From Planctomycetota bacterium (GTDB lineage Bacteria > Planctomycetota > Planctomycetia > Pirellulales > Lacipirellulaceae), in the NCBI GenBank assembly GCA_029259915.1, contig JAJDED010000021.1, forward strand, positions 27,176-91,175: a stretch of 64,000 nt of DNA, in the 5' to 3' direction. A program made the translations under genes and the position numbers. This document shows positions 18,615 to 28,211 of this stretch, piece by piece. Below the pieces are notes generated by a model. The model did no database searches. It saw nothing but the letters and a program-made list of their open reading frames with translations, and was not told where the DNA came from. Within the stretch, counting starts at the first letter, position 1; every line of letters begins with the position of its first letter.

Positions 18615-18659
18615 GGGTCCGGTTGGCATCCCTCGCAGGGCCAACCGGGCCCTTTTTTA
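18615..18659 (+). terminator. Intrinsic terminator
   Basis: GGGTCCGGTTGGC and GCCAACCGGGCCC form a 13-bp stem with one G-T pair around a 12-base loop, directly followed by TTTTTT. It ends the transcript that crosses the preceding gene-free region, about 170 bp before rpmE. Confidence 0.9.
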
Positions 18660-18829
18660 TAGCCGAAAGATGCTCTCACCCTCAGCGAAGGATGGCACTT
18701 GTGAGTCGTTTCACGGGGTGATATCTTTAGGGATTACAAAAACATCGCCAAACTCCGACGGCTCGCACAGTTCCTCGCAACTTATTGGGTCGCGGCATCG
18801 CATAAGATTTCTAGGCAAGGACCATTGTT

Positions 18830-19075
18830 ATGCAAGCGGAAATTCACCCTGAATACCACGAAACCAAAGTGACCTGTGGTTGCGGCAACAGCTTTACTAC
18901 GCGCAGCACACGCAAAGAGCTGAAGGTCGATATTTGCAATTGTTGCCATCCCTTTTACACGGGGAAATTGAAGTTCGTCGATACCGCCGGTCGCATCGAG
19001 AAATTCAAGAACAAGTTTGCCGGCGCTGGCTACGCGAGCCTGAAAAAGGGCAAAAAGGCGAAAGCCGAGAAGTAG
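18830..19075 (+). CDS. rpmE: 50S ribosomal protein L31, zinc-binding form
   Basis: Ribosomal protein of 81 residues at the subunit interface. It carries the zinc ligands of the C+ form, Cys16 and Cys18 (TCGCGN) and Cys36 and Cys39 ([10 protein letters not shown]), so it is the zinc-replete version rather than the cysteine-free paralogue. The basic tail [10 protein letters not shown] is a modest extension. It precedes prfA, a common neighbour order in bacteria, but a terminator and a repeat separate the two. Confidence 0.97.
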   Translation: MQAEIHPEYHETKVTCGCGNSFTTRSTRKELKVDICNCCHPFYTGKLKFVDTAGRIEKFKNKFAGAGYASLKKGKKAKAEK

Positions 19076-19097
19076 CTAACCGTATCTTCCCGATCAC

Positions 19098-19139
19098 TGG
19101 CCATTGCAAATAGGAAATTTGCAGTGGCCATTTTGTTTT
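19098..19139 (+). terminator. Intrinsic terminator of rpmE
   Basis: TGGCCATTGCAAAT pairs with ATTTGCAGTGGCCA through 14 bp (one G-T pair) around a five-base loop, followed by TTTTGTTTT. It lies 22 bp after the rpmE stop codon. Confidence 0.93.
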
Positions 19140-19220
19140 GACTTTATTGGAATATGAAACCACGTCCTTTGGGCGTGGCAAGAGAAACATTGTTTTACTG
19201 TTTGCCTTGTTTAAGGAGAA

Positions 19221-19297
19221 CTCTCGCAAAGGCGCTAAGGCGCAAAGTATTTTGAGAGCAAAAATCTGTTCTTTGCGCCTTAGCGCCTTTGCGAGAG
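19221..19297. repeat. Perfect 27-bp inverted repeat, family A copy 1
   Basis: The arms begin CTCTCGCAAAGGCGCTAAGG and end with CCTTAGCGCCTTTGCGAGAG; they are exact complements over 27 bp with a 23-base loop. Related copies occur at about 31153 (right arm truncated) and 42296. It lies between rpmE and prfA. Confidence 0.92.
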
Positions 19298-19427
19298 ACA
19301 TATCGAATCGTAAAAAGTTTTCAAAAGAAGCTCTCTGGGCAACCAAAAGGTCACCGGCTCTGTGGGTGGATACTTTTGGTTTTGACTTTATTCATTTTTT
19401 GAGTTCGTTTGGTTCGAGTTACCCGCC

Positions 19428-20501
19428 ATGCGCGATCTTCTGGAAAAACAGCTTTCTCGTTTTGAAGAGCTCGAACGGCAATTGGTCGATCCCGAGGTGT
19501 TGGCGAATTCTTCTAAACTCGCTGCGGTGGCACGCGAGCATGGTTCGCTGGCCAAGCTGGCGGGGAAGTATCGCCGCTTCAAAGAGATCAACGACCAGAT
19601 TGCCGACGCCCGTGAAATGGCTGCCGGCGGGGATGTCGAGATGCGCGAACTGGCCGAGGCCGAGCTTTCTGAACTTGTCAAGCAGCGCGAAACCATTTGG
19701 AACGAACTGCTAGAGATGACCCTCGGCGGGACCGACGCCAACCGCACGCGCTGCGTGATGGAAATCCGTGCCGGCACAGGCGGCAACGAAGCCGCGCTTT
19801 TTGCCCGCGATTTGTACGACATGTACAAACATCACGCCGAGGCCAAAGGCTGGAAGATCGAACTCTTGGATCATAGCCCCACCGAGTTGGGCGGGTTCAA
19901 AGAAATATCTTTTGCCCTGGAAGGCGAAGGTGTTTATCGCGAACTGCAATACGAAAGCGGCGGCCATCGCGTGCAGCGCGTTCCCCAGACCGAAACCCAG
20001 GGGCGAGTCCACACTTCCGCCGCCACCGTGGCCGTGATGCCCGAGCCGGAAGATGTCGAGGTGAACCTCAAACCCGACGACTACCGCATCGACAAATTCA
20101 ACGCCAGCGGCCCGGGGGGTCAGCACGTCAACAAAACCGAGTCCGCCATTCGACTGACGCATTACGACACCGGCATTGTCGTGCAGTGTCAGGACGAAAA
20201 GAGCCAACACAAGAACCTGGCCAAGGCCCTGCGGGTATTGAAATCGCGCGTGTATGAAATGAAGCGGCAGGAGGAAGCCCAGAAACGGGCCGACGAGCGA
20301 AAATCCTTGGTCGGCTCAGGGGACCGCAGCCAGAGAATTCGCACCTACAATTTTTCGGAAAATCGGCTGACCGACCACCGCATTGGGCTCACAATTTACA
20401 AGCTCGATCAAATCCTCTCGGGAAACATGCAAATGGTAACCGATGGTTTGATCGATTACGATCGCCAACAACTCCGCGATGCCTTTGGTGCCGACGATTG
20501 A
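19428..20501 (+). CDS. prfA: Peptide chain release factor 1
   Basis: Recognises UAA and UAG stop codons on the ribosome and triggers release of the finished protein. The 357-residue length is normal. The catalytic GGQ motif is at 230-232 within [14 protein letters not shown], where its glutamine is the methylation target of PrmC. The RF1 segment [17 protein letters not shown] follows. prmC begins 33 bp downstream, giving the classic prfA-prmC operon. Confidence 0.97.
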   Translation: MRDLLEKQLSRFEELERQLVDPEVLANSSKLAAVAREHGSLAKLAGKYRRFKEINDQIADAREMAAGGDVEMRELAEAELSELVKQRETIWNELLEMTLGGTDANRTRCVMEIRAGTGGNEAALFARDLYDMYKHHAEAKGWKIELLDHSPTELGGFKEISFALEGEGVYRELQYESGGHRVQRVPQTETQGRVHTSAATVAVMPEPEDVEVNLKPDDYRIDKFNASGPGGQHVNKTESAIRLTHYDTGIVVQCQDEKSQHKNLAKALRVLKSRVYEMKRQEEAQKRADERKSLVGSGDRSQRIRTYNFSENRLTDHRIGLTIYKLDQILSGNMQMVTDGLIDYDRQQLRDAFGADD

Positions 20502-20534
20502 TCAGGCAAATTGGTATCCACTTGGTTGAGCCGT

Positions 20535-21422
20535 ATGACTGACGAACAAACCTGGACGATTGGTCGACTGCTTACTTGGACGACCGACTTTCTGCGCGAG
20601 AAGGGGGCGGACAATCCGCGGCTTGATGCCGAGGTTCTTTTGGCCCACGCACGCACTTGTCCGCGGATCGAGCTATACACCGCCTTTGAACAGGAACCCG
20701 ACGAACCAGTGCGCACCGCTTTCCGCGAATTGGTGCGCAGGCGGGCGGAGGGAACGCCGGTTGCCTATTTGGTGGGGCATCGCGAGTTCTTTTCGCTTGA
20801 GTTTTGCGTCACACCGGAGGTTTTGATCCCGCGTCCCGAGACCGAACTGGTGGTGGTGCGCGGCATTGATCTGGCAAAGCAGAGTGGGCATGATTCAGTA
20901 TCTGGTTTGCAAATTGCCGACGTTGGCACCGGCAGCGGGGTCTTGGCGGTTTGTCTGGCGAAACATTTGCCTGGCGCTCACGTCACTGCAATTGACGTAA
21001 GCCAATCGGCCCTGAAAGTTGCCCGCAAAAATGCCGCCCGGCACCAAGTTGCCGAGAGAATCACATTTTTGTGCGGCGACCTGTTTGCCGAATGTTCGTC
21101 CGATGCAATGTTCGATCTGGTGGTGAGCAATCCACCCTACGTGTCATCGACGGAGATGTCGCAACTCGACGCGGGTGTGCATAATCACGAACCGCATTTG
21201 GCCCTCGACGGGGGAGAGCAGGGGATGGCGGTCTATCGGCAACTGGTGCCGCAGGCGGCAGCGCGACTCCGCCCGGGCGGTTGGCTACTAATGGAAGTTG
21301 GCCCCAGCAACGCCGAGCAAGTCGAAGAACTCGTAGCGGCAACTGCGGGACTCACTGCAAAGGAAACACTTAGCGATTTGGCCAACCTGCCGCGTGTCGT
21401 TCAGGCGCAGCGGGAAGAGTAA
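20535..21422 (+). CDS. prmC: Release factor glutamine N5-methyltransferase
   Basis: Methylates the GGQ glutamine of release factors using S-adenosylmethionine. The 295-residue protein has an N-terminal helical substrate-binding domain, the SAM motif VGTGSGVLAVCLA and the catalytic NPPY (199-202 in VVSNPPYVSS). I start at MTDEQTW; an upstream ATG eight codons earlier lies close to the prfA stop and adds no conserved residues. It immediately follows prfA, its substrate gene. Confidence 0.95.
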   Translation: MTDEQTWTIGRLLTWTTDFLREKGADNPRLDAEVLLAHARTCPRIELYTAFEQEPDEPVRTAFRELVRRRAEGTPVAYLVGHREFFSLEFCVTPEVLIPRPETELVVVRGIDLAKQSGHDSVSGLQIADVGTGSGVLAVCLAKHLPGAHVTAIDVSQSALKVARKNAARHQVAERITFLCGDLFAECSSDAMFDLVVSNPPYVSSTEMSQLDAGVHNHEPHLALDGGEQGMAVYRQLVPQAAARLRPGGWLLMEVGPSNAEQVEELVAATAGLTAKETLSDLANLPRVVQAQREE

Positions 21423-21430
21423 ATTTTCTA

Positions 21431-21616
21431 GCCACAGAGAGGGGGATGTGAGATGGCTGATTGATGATGTCAGAAAAAAATGAACCAATTGGCGTAATGC
21501 GTGGGGTAATGAAACGCAGATAGCGCAGATTTTCGCTGAGAAATCATTGTATTTCTTTTCCCCTCTGAAATCATCAATCAGCAATCATAGATCAACCATT
21601 CCCCCACTCTGTGGCT
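21431..21616. repeat. Large imperfect inverted repeat
   Basis: AGCCACAGAGAGGGGGATG at the left is answered by CCCCCACTCTGTGGCT at the right, with an inner pair CTGATTGATGATGT and ATCATCAATCAG. The 186-bp element fills the gap between prmC and the DUF4261 gene and shares words with the other hairpin repeats of the window. Confidence 0.75.
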
Positions 21617-21646
21617 TTCCCCTAATTATTCTTCAGGACCTCTCCC

Positions 21647-22420
21647 ATGGACAATCCTCTACGCTGGCTCGCTTTGGTGATGCTTGAAGAGCCGCTGCTT
21701 CCGGAATTTGATGATGTGGCGCGTTGGGTTGGCGAGAACTTTGCCGACGCTCCTGAAATGGCGGTTGCCGGTTCTACGGAAAACATGTTTAGCTGCACGC
21801 TGGGCAATTCGACGGCTGCCGCCACCTTGATCGATCGCGCGGTGCCATGGTCGCAACTCGAAGGGCCGTGCGCCACGGCCTGGTATTGGCCCGATGCTGC
21901 CGAAGCGCTGCGCGATCACAAGGCCCACATTCTCGTGACCATGGTTGACGAAGGTGGCAAGGCGATTGAAAATAGCCAGCGACTCATGCAGTTGGCCGCC
22001 GGAGTGACTGCCACCAGCCAAGCGCAAGGCGTTTTTTGGGGACCCGGTCGATTGGTCCATCCCGCGCGAGCATTTCTCGATCAGGCTGTGCCGTCGACTG
22101 CCGAAGATTTGCCGCTGTTCTTGTGGGTCGACTTCCGTGTAGAACGAACTGAGACGGGCAACGTCCAGCTTTACACAACAGGGCTAGAGGCCCTGGGACA
22201 TACAGAAATGGAATCGCGCGAATTCCCCGGCGAGCCGCAACGTTTGCTGGAGTTTGCCTACAACCTGGCCCACTATCAGCTTTGCCAATCCAAGACGATC
22301 AACGATGGCGACACCATCGGGCTGACCGAAGAAATCCAGGTGATCGCCCGGCATCAGGGATCGATGTTCGACGATTCGCTGGAAGTTTTGCAGCTTGAGT
22401 TTCAAGCATCGGGTGGTTGA
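21647..22420 (+). CDS. DUF4261-like hypothetical protein
   Basis: Soluble protein of 257 residues with no signal peptide or membrane helix. I recognise the overall pattern of the DUF4261 family: a central hydrophobic core around HILVTMVDEGGK, then VFWGPGRLVHPARAFL, and a C-terminal NDGDTIGLTEEIQV block that is the best preserved part. The function of this family is unknown, and the neighbours (prmC upstream, an HD phosphohydrolase convergent) give no clue. Confidence 0.75.
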   Translation: MDNPLRWLALVMLEEPLLPEFDDVARWVGENFADAPEMAVAGSTENMFSCTLGNSTAAATLIDRAVPWSQLEGPCATAWYWPDAAEALRDHKAHILVTMVDEGGKAIENSQRLMQLAAGVTATSQAQGVFWGPGRLVHPARAFLDQAVPSTAEDLPLFLWVDFRVERTETGNVQLYTTGLEALGHTEMESREFPGEPQRLLEFAYNLAHYQLCQSKTINDGDTIGLTEEIQVIARHQGSMFDDSLEVLQLEFQASGG

Positions 22421-22445
22421 AACCTGCAAGGCATCAAGACGTGAG

Positions 22446-23483
22446 TCACTCGACTTCGCCGCGATAAATGCGTTGGCGGAGCGGGTTGCGGCTGCTGGTG
22501 AAGGGGCCTTCGGTGGGGTCGTCGGCTAGTGCGGCGATCATCATTTGCAGCTTGGCGTCGCAATCGTCGGCGTAATGGACCAACAGCGCCTCGGGCGTCA
22601 TCGGCGGCTTGGGCGAACCCCACTCGGGCAGCCGTTGATGGGCGATGACGATGTGCTCCAGCCGTAGCAGCTTTTCCTCGTCGAGCGGATGTTCGAGCGC
22701 CGTTTCGCGAATGATGTCGCGTCCCTGCAAGATATGCCCTACCAGCGAACCGGCGGGCGTGTATTCGGCGCCGCCGGGTGTCATGGTCAACTCGCGCAAC
22801 TTGCCGATATCGTGCAACACGCCGCCCACCACCACCAATCCCTTGTCGAGCGGTGGCTGCATGTCGGGATACATGTCGATGTATTTGTCGGCCAGGTACT
22901 CGCAAGTTTTAGCAACGGAAAGAACGTGTTCCAAAAAGCCGCCGACGTGTGCGTGATGGTTGTGCTTTGCAGCTGCCAGGAGCAGCAACGTTTCGCGGTG
23001 CTCTTGAAGAATCGCTAGCACAAATTCGACAAGTTGTTCGTCTTCGGTCGATTGCTTGACTAAATCGGTAAGCTCGTCGAACATTTGCACCGGATCGAAT
23101 CGCGATTGGGGCAAACACATGGCTGGGTCGAAACCCTCGGCTTCGTCGTCGGGGGTGATGGCGCGAATTTTGCGAATTTCCAACTGCGGGCCGTAGTTGG
23201 TTTCGCGATACTGGGCCCGGAGTTTATAAAATTCGCCGACGGTCCATTGTTCGCGACAAGCGATCGACCAGGTGGTGTCGTTCCAAATCGGAAAACTCAC
23301 TTCTCGCTTGGAATCGCGAAACGCCACGCGAAAATAGGGCTTGCCGTCGCGTGTGGTCAGCTCCTCCTTGGCTGAGAGGAGGGCAAAAAATTCGGCCTCT
23401 TGACCGGGCGTCAACTCCGACAGGGGAACCAAATCTGACGACTTCGAGCCGCTTCCGAACAGAGAAGTTTGTGCGCTGGACAT
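22446..23483 (-). CDS. OB-fold plus HD-domain phosphohydrolase (YhaM-like)
   Basis: Predicted 3'-5' exoribonuclease or phosphodiesterase, 345 residues. The N-terminal region (about 20-110) reads as an OB nucleic-acid-binding fold, and the C-terminal HD domain shows HHAHVGGFLEHVLSV and GGVLHDIGKLREL, the metal-binding H...HD signature of YhaM proteins. The ATG (MSSAQTSLF) is preferred to a TTG three codons earlier. Convergent with the DUF4261 gene. Confidence 0.88.
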   Translation of the reverse strand: MSSAQTSLFGSGSKSSDLVPLSELTPGQEAEFFALLSAKEELTTRDGKPYFRVAFRDSKREVSFPIWNDTTWSIACREQWTVGEFYKLRAQYRETNYGPQLEIRKIRAITPDDEAEGFDPAMCLPQSRFDPVQMFDELTDLVKQSTEDEQLVEFVLAILQEHRETLLLLAAAKHNHHAHVGGFLEHVLSVAKTCEYLADKYIDMYPDMQPPLDKGLVVVGGVLHDIGKLRELTMTPGGAEYTPAGSLVGHILQGRDIIRETALEHPLDEEKLLRLEHIVIAHQRLPEWGSPKPPMTPEALLVHYADDCDAKLQMMIAALADDPTEGPFTSSRNPLRQRIYRGEVE

Positions 23484-23615
23484 GGTGTCCAATTGTAACG
23501 CATTCTTTCAAAGAAGAAAGTAATTGCTACCGCTTGCGGTTTAGCGAGCTAGAAGAAACGAAAAAAGCCGCTCACGGCACCAAACGAGGGTACTGCAAGC
23601 GGCTCACCAATGGAG

Positions 23616-23687
23616 AGGCGCCGGCCGGATTCGAACCGGCGATGTCGGATTTGCAATCCGATGCCTTAGCCACTTGGCCACGGCGCC
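23616..23687 (-). tRNA. tRNA-Cys (GCA anticodon)
   Basis: A 72-nt cloverleaf on the minus strand. The acceptor GGCGCCG pairs with CGGCGCC; the anticodon stem TCGGA/TCCGA encloses TTGCAAA with anticodon GCA; the T arm has GGTTCGAATCC. Discriminator U is the tRNA-Cys identity base. Confidence 0.96.
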
Positions 23688-24036
23688 ATTAATCAGGGTT
23701 ACGAAAAAAAGGGTTCAATAAAACAGGGTTACCAACCTCATATTCGGCGAGGCTGCCAGTCGTCTTGAATATCAAACCTCGGAGAACTGAAGTCCCTGTT
23801 GGTAAACCTAAGTAATCAGCTGATTTCGGTCAAGTGCAGGCTATTTGCCGAATGGAAAAACCTGGTAGGTTGCGAGAAGTTTAACGCTTGGGGCCGACCC
23901 GTCGAGCGGCGCTTATTCCACTGGAGATACCGGCAATAGCGATTCGATGCTAGATATATTGCGTAGGTCACAACAAGTTTTCCGACAAACTGACTCCGCC
24001 AAATGGTTTGGATAATTCATCAGGGAGGAACCGCTC
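23688..24036. other. Gene-free spacer
   Basis: Upstream region of tRNA-Cys and of the small helical protein genes. It contains the short direct echo CAGGGTTACGAAAA / CAGGGTTACCAACC around 23694-23734. No coding sequence or strong hairpin is visible; it should hold the divergent promoters. Confidence 0.4.
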
Positions 24037-24375
24037 ATGCTCAGCACGATCGTCGCGTTGTTTCGTTCGCAGCCAACTGCCAAAATTGAGGCCCTTGCGC
24101 GACAAATCGTGGATCTGAGTGTGGAGGAAATCTCGCGGCTAGTCGCCCATCAGACAGACAGGATGTCGCTGGCTGAGGCTCGCGGCTACGTGCGGGCAAG
24201 ATCTTCTGTGCTGGTGCGTTGCAAATCCTGGCAGATAATCGCTCGGCATCCGGATGCCTCGCCGCTCTGGAATGATGCGATCGTTCGCCGTGCAACCGAG
24301 CTTGTGGTGCCATTGGTGTTGCGTCGAGTGGGTACGGGCCTTCCGCAATCTTTGCCAAACCGTTTGGCAGCGTAG
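24037..24375 (+). CDS. Hypothetical small helical protein
   Basis: Basic protein of 112 residues, predicted all-helical, with no signal peptide and no motif I recognise. A GGGAGG ribosome binding site lies at good distance from the ATG, which supports real translation. The second small gene follows 27 bp downstream on the same strand, so the two are probably an operon. An arginine-rich middle (SLAEARGYVRARSSVLVR) might contact nucleic acid, but this is only an impression. Confidence 0.65.
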   Translation: MLSTIVALFRSQPTAKIEALARQIVDLSVEEISRLVAHQTDRMSLAEARGYVRARSSVLVRCKSWQIIARHPDASPLWNDAIVRRATELVVPLVLRRVGTGLPQSLPNRLAA

Positions 24376-24402
24376 CCGGTTTTCTCAGGAGCCAAGAAAG
24401 TT

Positions 24403-24735
24403 ATGGACACGAGCGAATATCCATCGCTGCCCGATCTGGCCCAGGTTCACGCTCGACTGGCTGCCAATAGTCGCCGCGTCCACTCGGTTGTAGAAGCTTT
24501 TCTCGACGGGATCGAGCGTCTGTTTTCCGCTGCGTCGAGTGGCGACTGGGAAGCAATCGCGCAGGCGTCGCGCTATTTGGCCAAGCAAGATCCGGACCAA
24601 GTTGATAAAGAAGTGATTTCCCAGGCGCGCCGCGTTTGCGACGAATTGGCCCAAGCCCGATCACGCACCAAGCAGCCCAAGCATCTCAGCAAGCTTTTGG
24701 CAGCATGCCGGACGGTGCGAAAACATCGTCGGTGA
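24403..24735 (+). CDS. Hypothetical small helical protein
   Basis: Protein of 110 residues, predicted helical, following another small gene with a CAGGAGCC ribosome binding site before its ATG. It has an amphipathic first half and a basic tail (KQPKHLSKLLAACRTVRKHRR). No family recognised. Its stop codon lies two bases from the end of the convergent SulP gene. Confidence 0.65.
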   Translation: MDTSEYPSLPDLAQVHARLAANSRRVHSVVEAFLDGIERLFSAASSGDWEAIAQASRYLAKQDPDQVDKEVISQARRVCDELAQARSRTKQPKHLSKLLAACRTVRKHRR

Positions 24736-24737
24736 GC

Positions 24738-26753
24738 TTAAAGGGCGTCAGCCAACTCTCTCTGCTTCGGAACGATTTCTGAGGCACCGTTTCCATTTTC
24801 TCGGTGAAAGTTGGCATGTAGGGTATCCCAGTCGATGACCAATGTACCCCCCGTTGTTTCGTGCTGCTTGCCCCAATTTACGAGAAGGTCCAGACAAGCG
24901 TGGTCGATGTAATCTAGGTGCTCGAAATCTACATGCAATTCGACATCGTCTGGCACGCGCTCTAGCTCTTCGGCTAGAACTGGGAGCCGAATGAATGTTG
25001 CTGCGCCTTCGAGACTTAAGACAGCTTTGTGATTTGATTGGTCAACATCTAAATTCACGACCAAGTGCGAAAACGTGTATAGAAGTTTTGCTGCGGATAA
25101 TCCAATTCCGGCTAGTACACCCGTCAGCAGATCAGTGCAGACGATTGTTCCAACGGTCGCGGCATAGATAACGACTTCTCCCCAACCATACTGCCCGAGC
25201 TCACGAATCGCCTTGAAGTTGATCAATTTGTAGCCAATGTAGACTAGCATGGCCGCCAAGGCCGCCGTGGGGATCATACGCAGCATGAAGGCTAACATCG
25301 AGACGAAGACCAATAGCCATACTCCGTGCAGAATTGTTGCAAGCCGAGTTTTGCCGCCGGCTTCGATATTGGCCGAACTGCGAACAATGACACCAGTCAT
25401 CGGCAGCGCACCGAGCAGACCACACACCATGTTTCCCAAACCCTGCGCGACCAGTTCCTTGTTGTAATCTGTACGCATGTCCGACTGCATCTGATCGACC
25501 GCCGTAGCGCAGAGCAGTGTTTCGGCACTCGCCACCACCGCCAGTACAAGGCCTGCTTGAAAGACAATACTCAGGGGAATTGATTGGAGCACGGTGAGCG
25601 ATGGGAAGTGGATTTCGCTCCATAAGTTGTCAGGGACTTCCACGTAGAGCACGGGCAGTTTTAGAACTGCTGCCACAACCGTCGCAAGCACCACGGCCAC
25701 AAGTGGTGCGGGGACCAGCTTCAGTCGCGTGGGGACAAACGCCTTCCAGAGCAGCAACGCCAAGACCGTCAACATGCCGATCTTGGCCGCCCAGTCATGG
25801 TTCTTTAATTCGGCGAGAACTTTTTCCAAGTTGTGTTGAATGGCTGCCTGGGATGATCTCACTCGCTCGGCTTGTCCCTGTTGAAGATCACGGATCGATA
25901 GCCGTGTTTGCTCCAGCGACAGCTGCGTTGCTTCGTTCAGCTCTGCAGGATTGCGTACCGTTTGAGTGACGCCCCGAGCATCCAGTTGTTCAATCAAAGC
26001 GGTAAGGCGAACCAAGAGTTCCTGTTGCCTCGTTGCTAGCGGCTCGAGTAGCGACTTATCCGGGAGTAGCGGTGTCTGGCGATGTGCCGTATCGGTAGGA
26101 TCCACGTTTTGGAACGTACTCGGGATCAGCTCGGCCACCAACTCGCGATGCTGTATCTGTTGTTCGTGTAACATCCCAAACTGCTGAAGCAGATCCCGCC
26201 GCGCGGTTCGCTCCTCGACGGTACTTAACTCGGGTATTGGAAGCCCCTTCTGGATGGCTTCGGGAATCGATAACAGGTTTTCAATTCCACTGCCCTTGGG
26301 AGCATCGTCGACCATGACATGAAACTGGCTTGATAAAATCAGCACTCCGATTCCTGCCAACATGCCGTGGATCACTGCCGGTGAAACAGCTCGGAACCAA
26401 CGACCGTACCGCAACACTCCCGCGATCAACTGCAGGGCGCCACCGATCAACACGGCAAACCCAAGAACCTCTAGCCCGTGATTCTGGACCAGATCGAAGA
26501 CAATAACCGTCAACCCGGCCGCAGGTCCACTCACCTGAAGCGGGGCCCCGGCAATCCAACCGACAACAAGGCCACCGACGATTCCAGTGATCAAACCGGC
26601 GGCAACCGGAACACCTGACGCAATGGCAATTCCCATGCAGAGCGGCAGAGCTACCAGGAAGACCACAACCGAAGCCAGAAAGTCTTGTCTTGGAGACGAA
26701 AGCAGACCAGTAGGGCCTGCGCTATTATTCGAAGTCTTGGTATGGAGATTCAT
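24738..26753 (-). CDS. SulP-family anion transporter with STAS domain and long internal insertion
   Basis: Inner-membrane SulP carrier of 671 residues, probably for bicarbonate or sulfate. The N-terminal helices include FLVALPLCMGIAIASGVP and GPAAGLTVIVF, the substrate-site region of SulP/BicA proteins; the C-terminal STAS domain covers about residues 580-655. Between about 172 and 318 lies a hydrophilic, helical stretch rich in Gln, Glu and Leu that ordinary SulP proteins lack. Start at MNLHTKTS (ATG); a TTG seven codons earlier is less likely. The beta-carbonic anhydrase gene lies 45 bp upstream on the same strand, which favours bicarbonate as substrate. Confidence 0.9.
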   Translation of the reverse strand: MNLHTKTSNNSAGPTGLLSSPRQDFLASVVVFLVALPLCMGIAIASGVPVAAGLITGIVGGLVVGWIAGAPLQVSGPAAGLTVIVFDLVQNHGLEVLGFAVLIGGALQLIAGVLRYGRWFRAVSPAVIHGMLAGIGVLILSSQFHVMVDDAPKGSGIENLLSIPEAIQKGLPIPELSTVEERTARRDLLQQFGMLHEQQIQHRELVAELIPSTFQNVDPTDTAHRQTPLLPDKSLLEPLATRQQELLVRLTALIEQLDARGVTQTVRNPAELNEATQLSLEQTRLSIRDLQQGQAERVRSSQAAIQHNLEKVLAELKNHDWAAKIGMLTVLALLLWKAFVPTRLKLVPAPLVAVVLATVVAAVLKLPVLYVEVPDNLWSEIHFPSLTVLQSIPLSIVFQAGLVLAVVASAETLLCATAVDQMQSDMRTDYNKELVAQGLGNMVCGLLGALPMTGVIVRSSANIEAGGKTRLATILHGVWLLVFVSMLAFMLRMIPTAALAAMLVYIGYKLINFKAIRELGQYGWGEVVIYAATVGTIVCTDLLTGVLAGIGLSAAKLLYTFSHLVVNLDVDQSNHKAVLSLEGAATFIRLPVLAEELERVPDDVELHVDFEHLDYIDHACLDLLVNWGKQHETTGGTLVIDWDTLHANFHRENGNGASEIVPKQRELADAL

Positions 26754-26798
26754 TTTTCTATCCAGAAAATGCAATTGTAGAATTGATGGCTTGGCACC

Positions 26799-27464
26799 CT
26801 AAATAGGTGGCAACTCGCGGGCGGACGGGAGGACCGTAGAGCTTGTTCCTTCGATTGCGAGAAATTGATTCTCGTTCGGTCTGTAGCTAAACACTTGCCC
26901 TGTCTCGAACTTGTACACCCAGCCATGAAGATCTAGTTCGCTTCTAGCAAGAGCCGCGACAACGGTTGGGTGCGTTCGCAGGTGCTCTAGCTGGACAAGC
27001 ACATTTTCTTCCACCGTCGCCATCAGCCGCGCGGCAGCATCGGTGACATGCGCGTAATTCTCGGTAATGATTAGATACGTCGACTCCGCATGACCAAGCC
27101 ACGATCGAACGGCGGGAAGCTTTGCCAGTTGTGACTGATCCAGCAATCCTCCCATCGCTCCACAATGGGAATGACCGCAAATCACGATATCTTTGACTCC
27201 AAGCACACTCACGGCATACTCGATCGTCGCGGCTTCGCCACCTTCGGCTAATCCGTAGGGAGGAACAATGTTTCCGGCGTTTCGCAGTATGAATAGCTCC
27301 CCCGGTTCGGTCTGGGTGAGCATGTTGGGATTGATGCGGGAATCGGAGCAGGTGATGAACAAAGCCAGCGGCTTTTGGCCCTCTACCAGCCCTTCAAACA
27401 TACGCTGTTTGGAACTGAAAACTCCATCCTGAAACCGGTGTATCCCTTGAACGAGCTTTTGCAT
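26799..27464 (-). CDS. Beta-class carbonic anhydrase
   Basis: Interconverts carbon dioxide and bicarbonate at a zinc site. With the start at [12 protein letters not shown] the protein is 221 residues and shows the ligands Cys39, His98 and Cys101 and the catalytic pair Asp41-Arg43 (CSDSR and [10 protein letters not shown]). The longer frame would add 39 residues with no family match. A GGAAATCC site precedes the start. It is transcribed just ahead of the SulP transporter, a known pairing in which the two enzymes supply or remove bicarbonate. Confidence 0.94.
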   Translation of the reverse strand: MQKLVQGIHRFQDGVFSSKQRMFEGLVEGQKPLALFITCSDSRINPNMLTQTEPGELFILRNAGNIVPPYGLAEGGEAATIEYAVSVLGVKDIVICGHSHCGAMGGLLDQSQLAKLPAVRSWLGHAESTYLIITENYAHVTDAAARLMATVEENVLVQLEHLRTHPTVVAALARSELDLHGWVYKFETGQVFSYRPNENQFLAIEGTSSTVLPSARELPPI

Positions 27465-27667
27465 AAGTAGGATTTCCACTGTCTGTGCCAACACGCAAAC
27501 AATTTCTAAAAAAAAGGAAATCTCAGCGGCGTAACTGGCATAGCTATTTGTGGTAGTAAGTGAATCTGACTGAGGACACATCTGCCGAGACTAATAGTCT
27601 CCGTAGGCGCGTAATCATACAAGATGGCCCAAATCAGGAGAACGATAATTAGAGAGTGTGCCGCATC

Positions 27668-28057
27668 TCAAATCAGCAGAGGCGCACGGAGACCATTAGC
27701 TAGATGATGGCCAATTATCGCATGGAAGCGTTCGGCGGTTGAAGCGATTGAAGAGAGCCGATTGTTCTTCTCAGAAAACCAAACTGTGCCTCGATGGCGT
27801 CGATCGTTCAAGCGACCCTGAACCGTCCGGCAATCTAGTAGTTCTTTCTCAGATCTCTGCCCCTCTTCATTGCAGGGGCATTCCGCCTCAGTCGATTCCG
27901 CCCATGCAAAAGCGGCAACATGAGGAATCGGCAACAAGATGAAGGCGCAGAGAAAGATCGGCACAGGAACGAGCCGCGATGAAATCAGCCGTGTTGTCGA
28001 ACGAACTCTCACTGCTAGCAACGCCTTCTGTCCGGAACTTTGAGAATCTGTCCGCAA
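27668..28057 (-). CDS. Small secreted protein, planctomycete-type
   Basis: Predicted secreted or anchored protein of up to 129 residues. A hydrophobic stretch (PVPIFLCAFILLPIPHVAAFAWA) acts as signal peptide, followed by a CPC motif, an arginine-rich middle (GRLNDRRHRG) and the C-terminal signature GHHLANGLRAPLLI. I have the impression that this CPC...NGLxAPLL layout recurs in short planctomycete proteins, but I cannot verify it. The start is uncertain: TTG at the given end or GTG about 16 codons later. Located upstream of the carbonic anhydrase gene on the same strand. Confidence 0.55.
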   Translation of the reverse strand: MRTDSQSSGQKALLAVRVRSTTRLISSRLVPVPIFLCAFILLPIPHVAAFAWAESTEAECPCNEEGQRSEKELLDCRTVQGRLNDRRHRGTVWFSEKNNRLSSIASTAERFHAIIGHHLANGLRAPLLI

Positions 28058-28211
28058 CCCTAGTTGGGTAACAGAATCTGGAATGAGCGAGAATTGTAAG
28101 AGAATCTTACAGGTGTGTCAAAGCCACACTCAACCTCGGAATAGAGGATCTTATTCTACTTGCGCTGCGAGTGAATATCGCTAATAAAATCGTGCCCCCG
28201 AGAAAAGAAGC

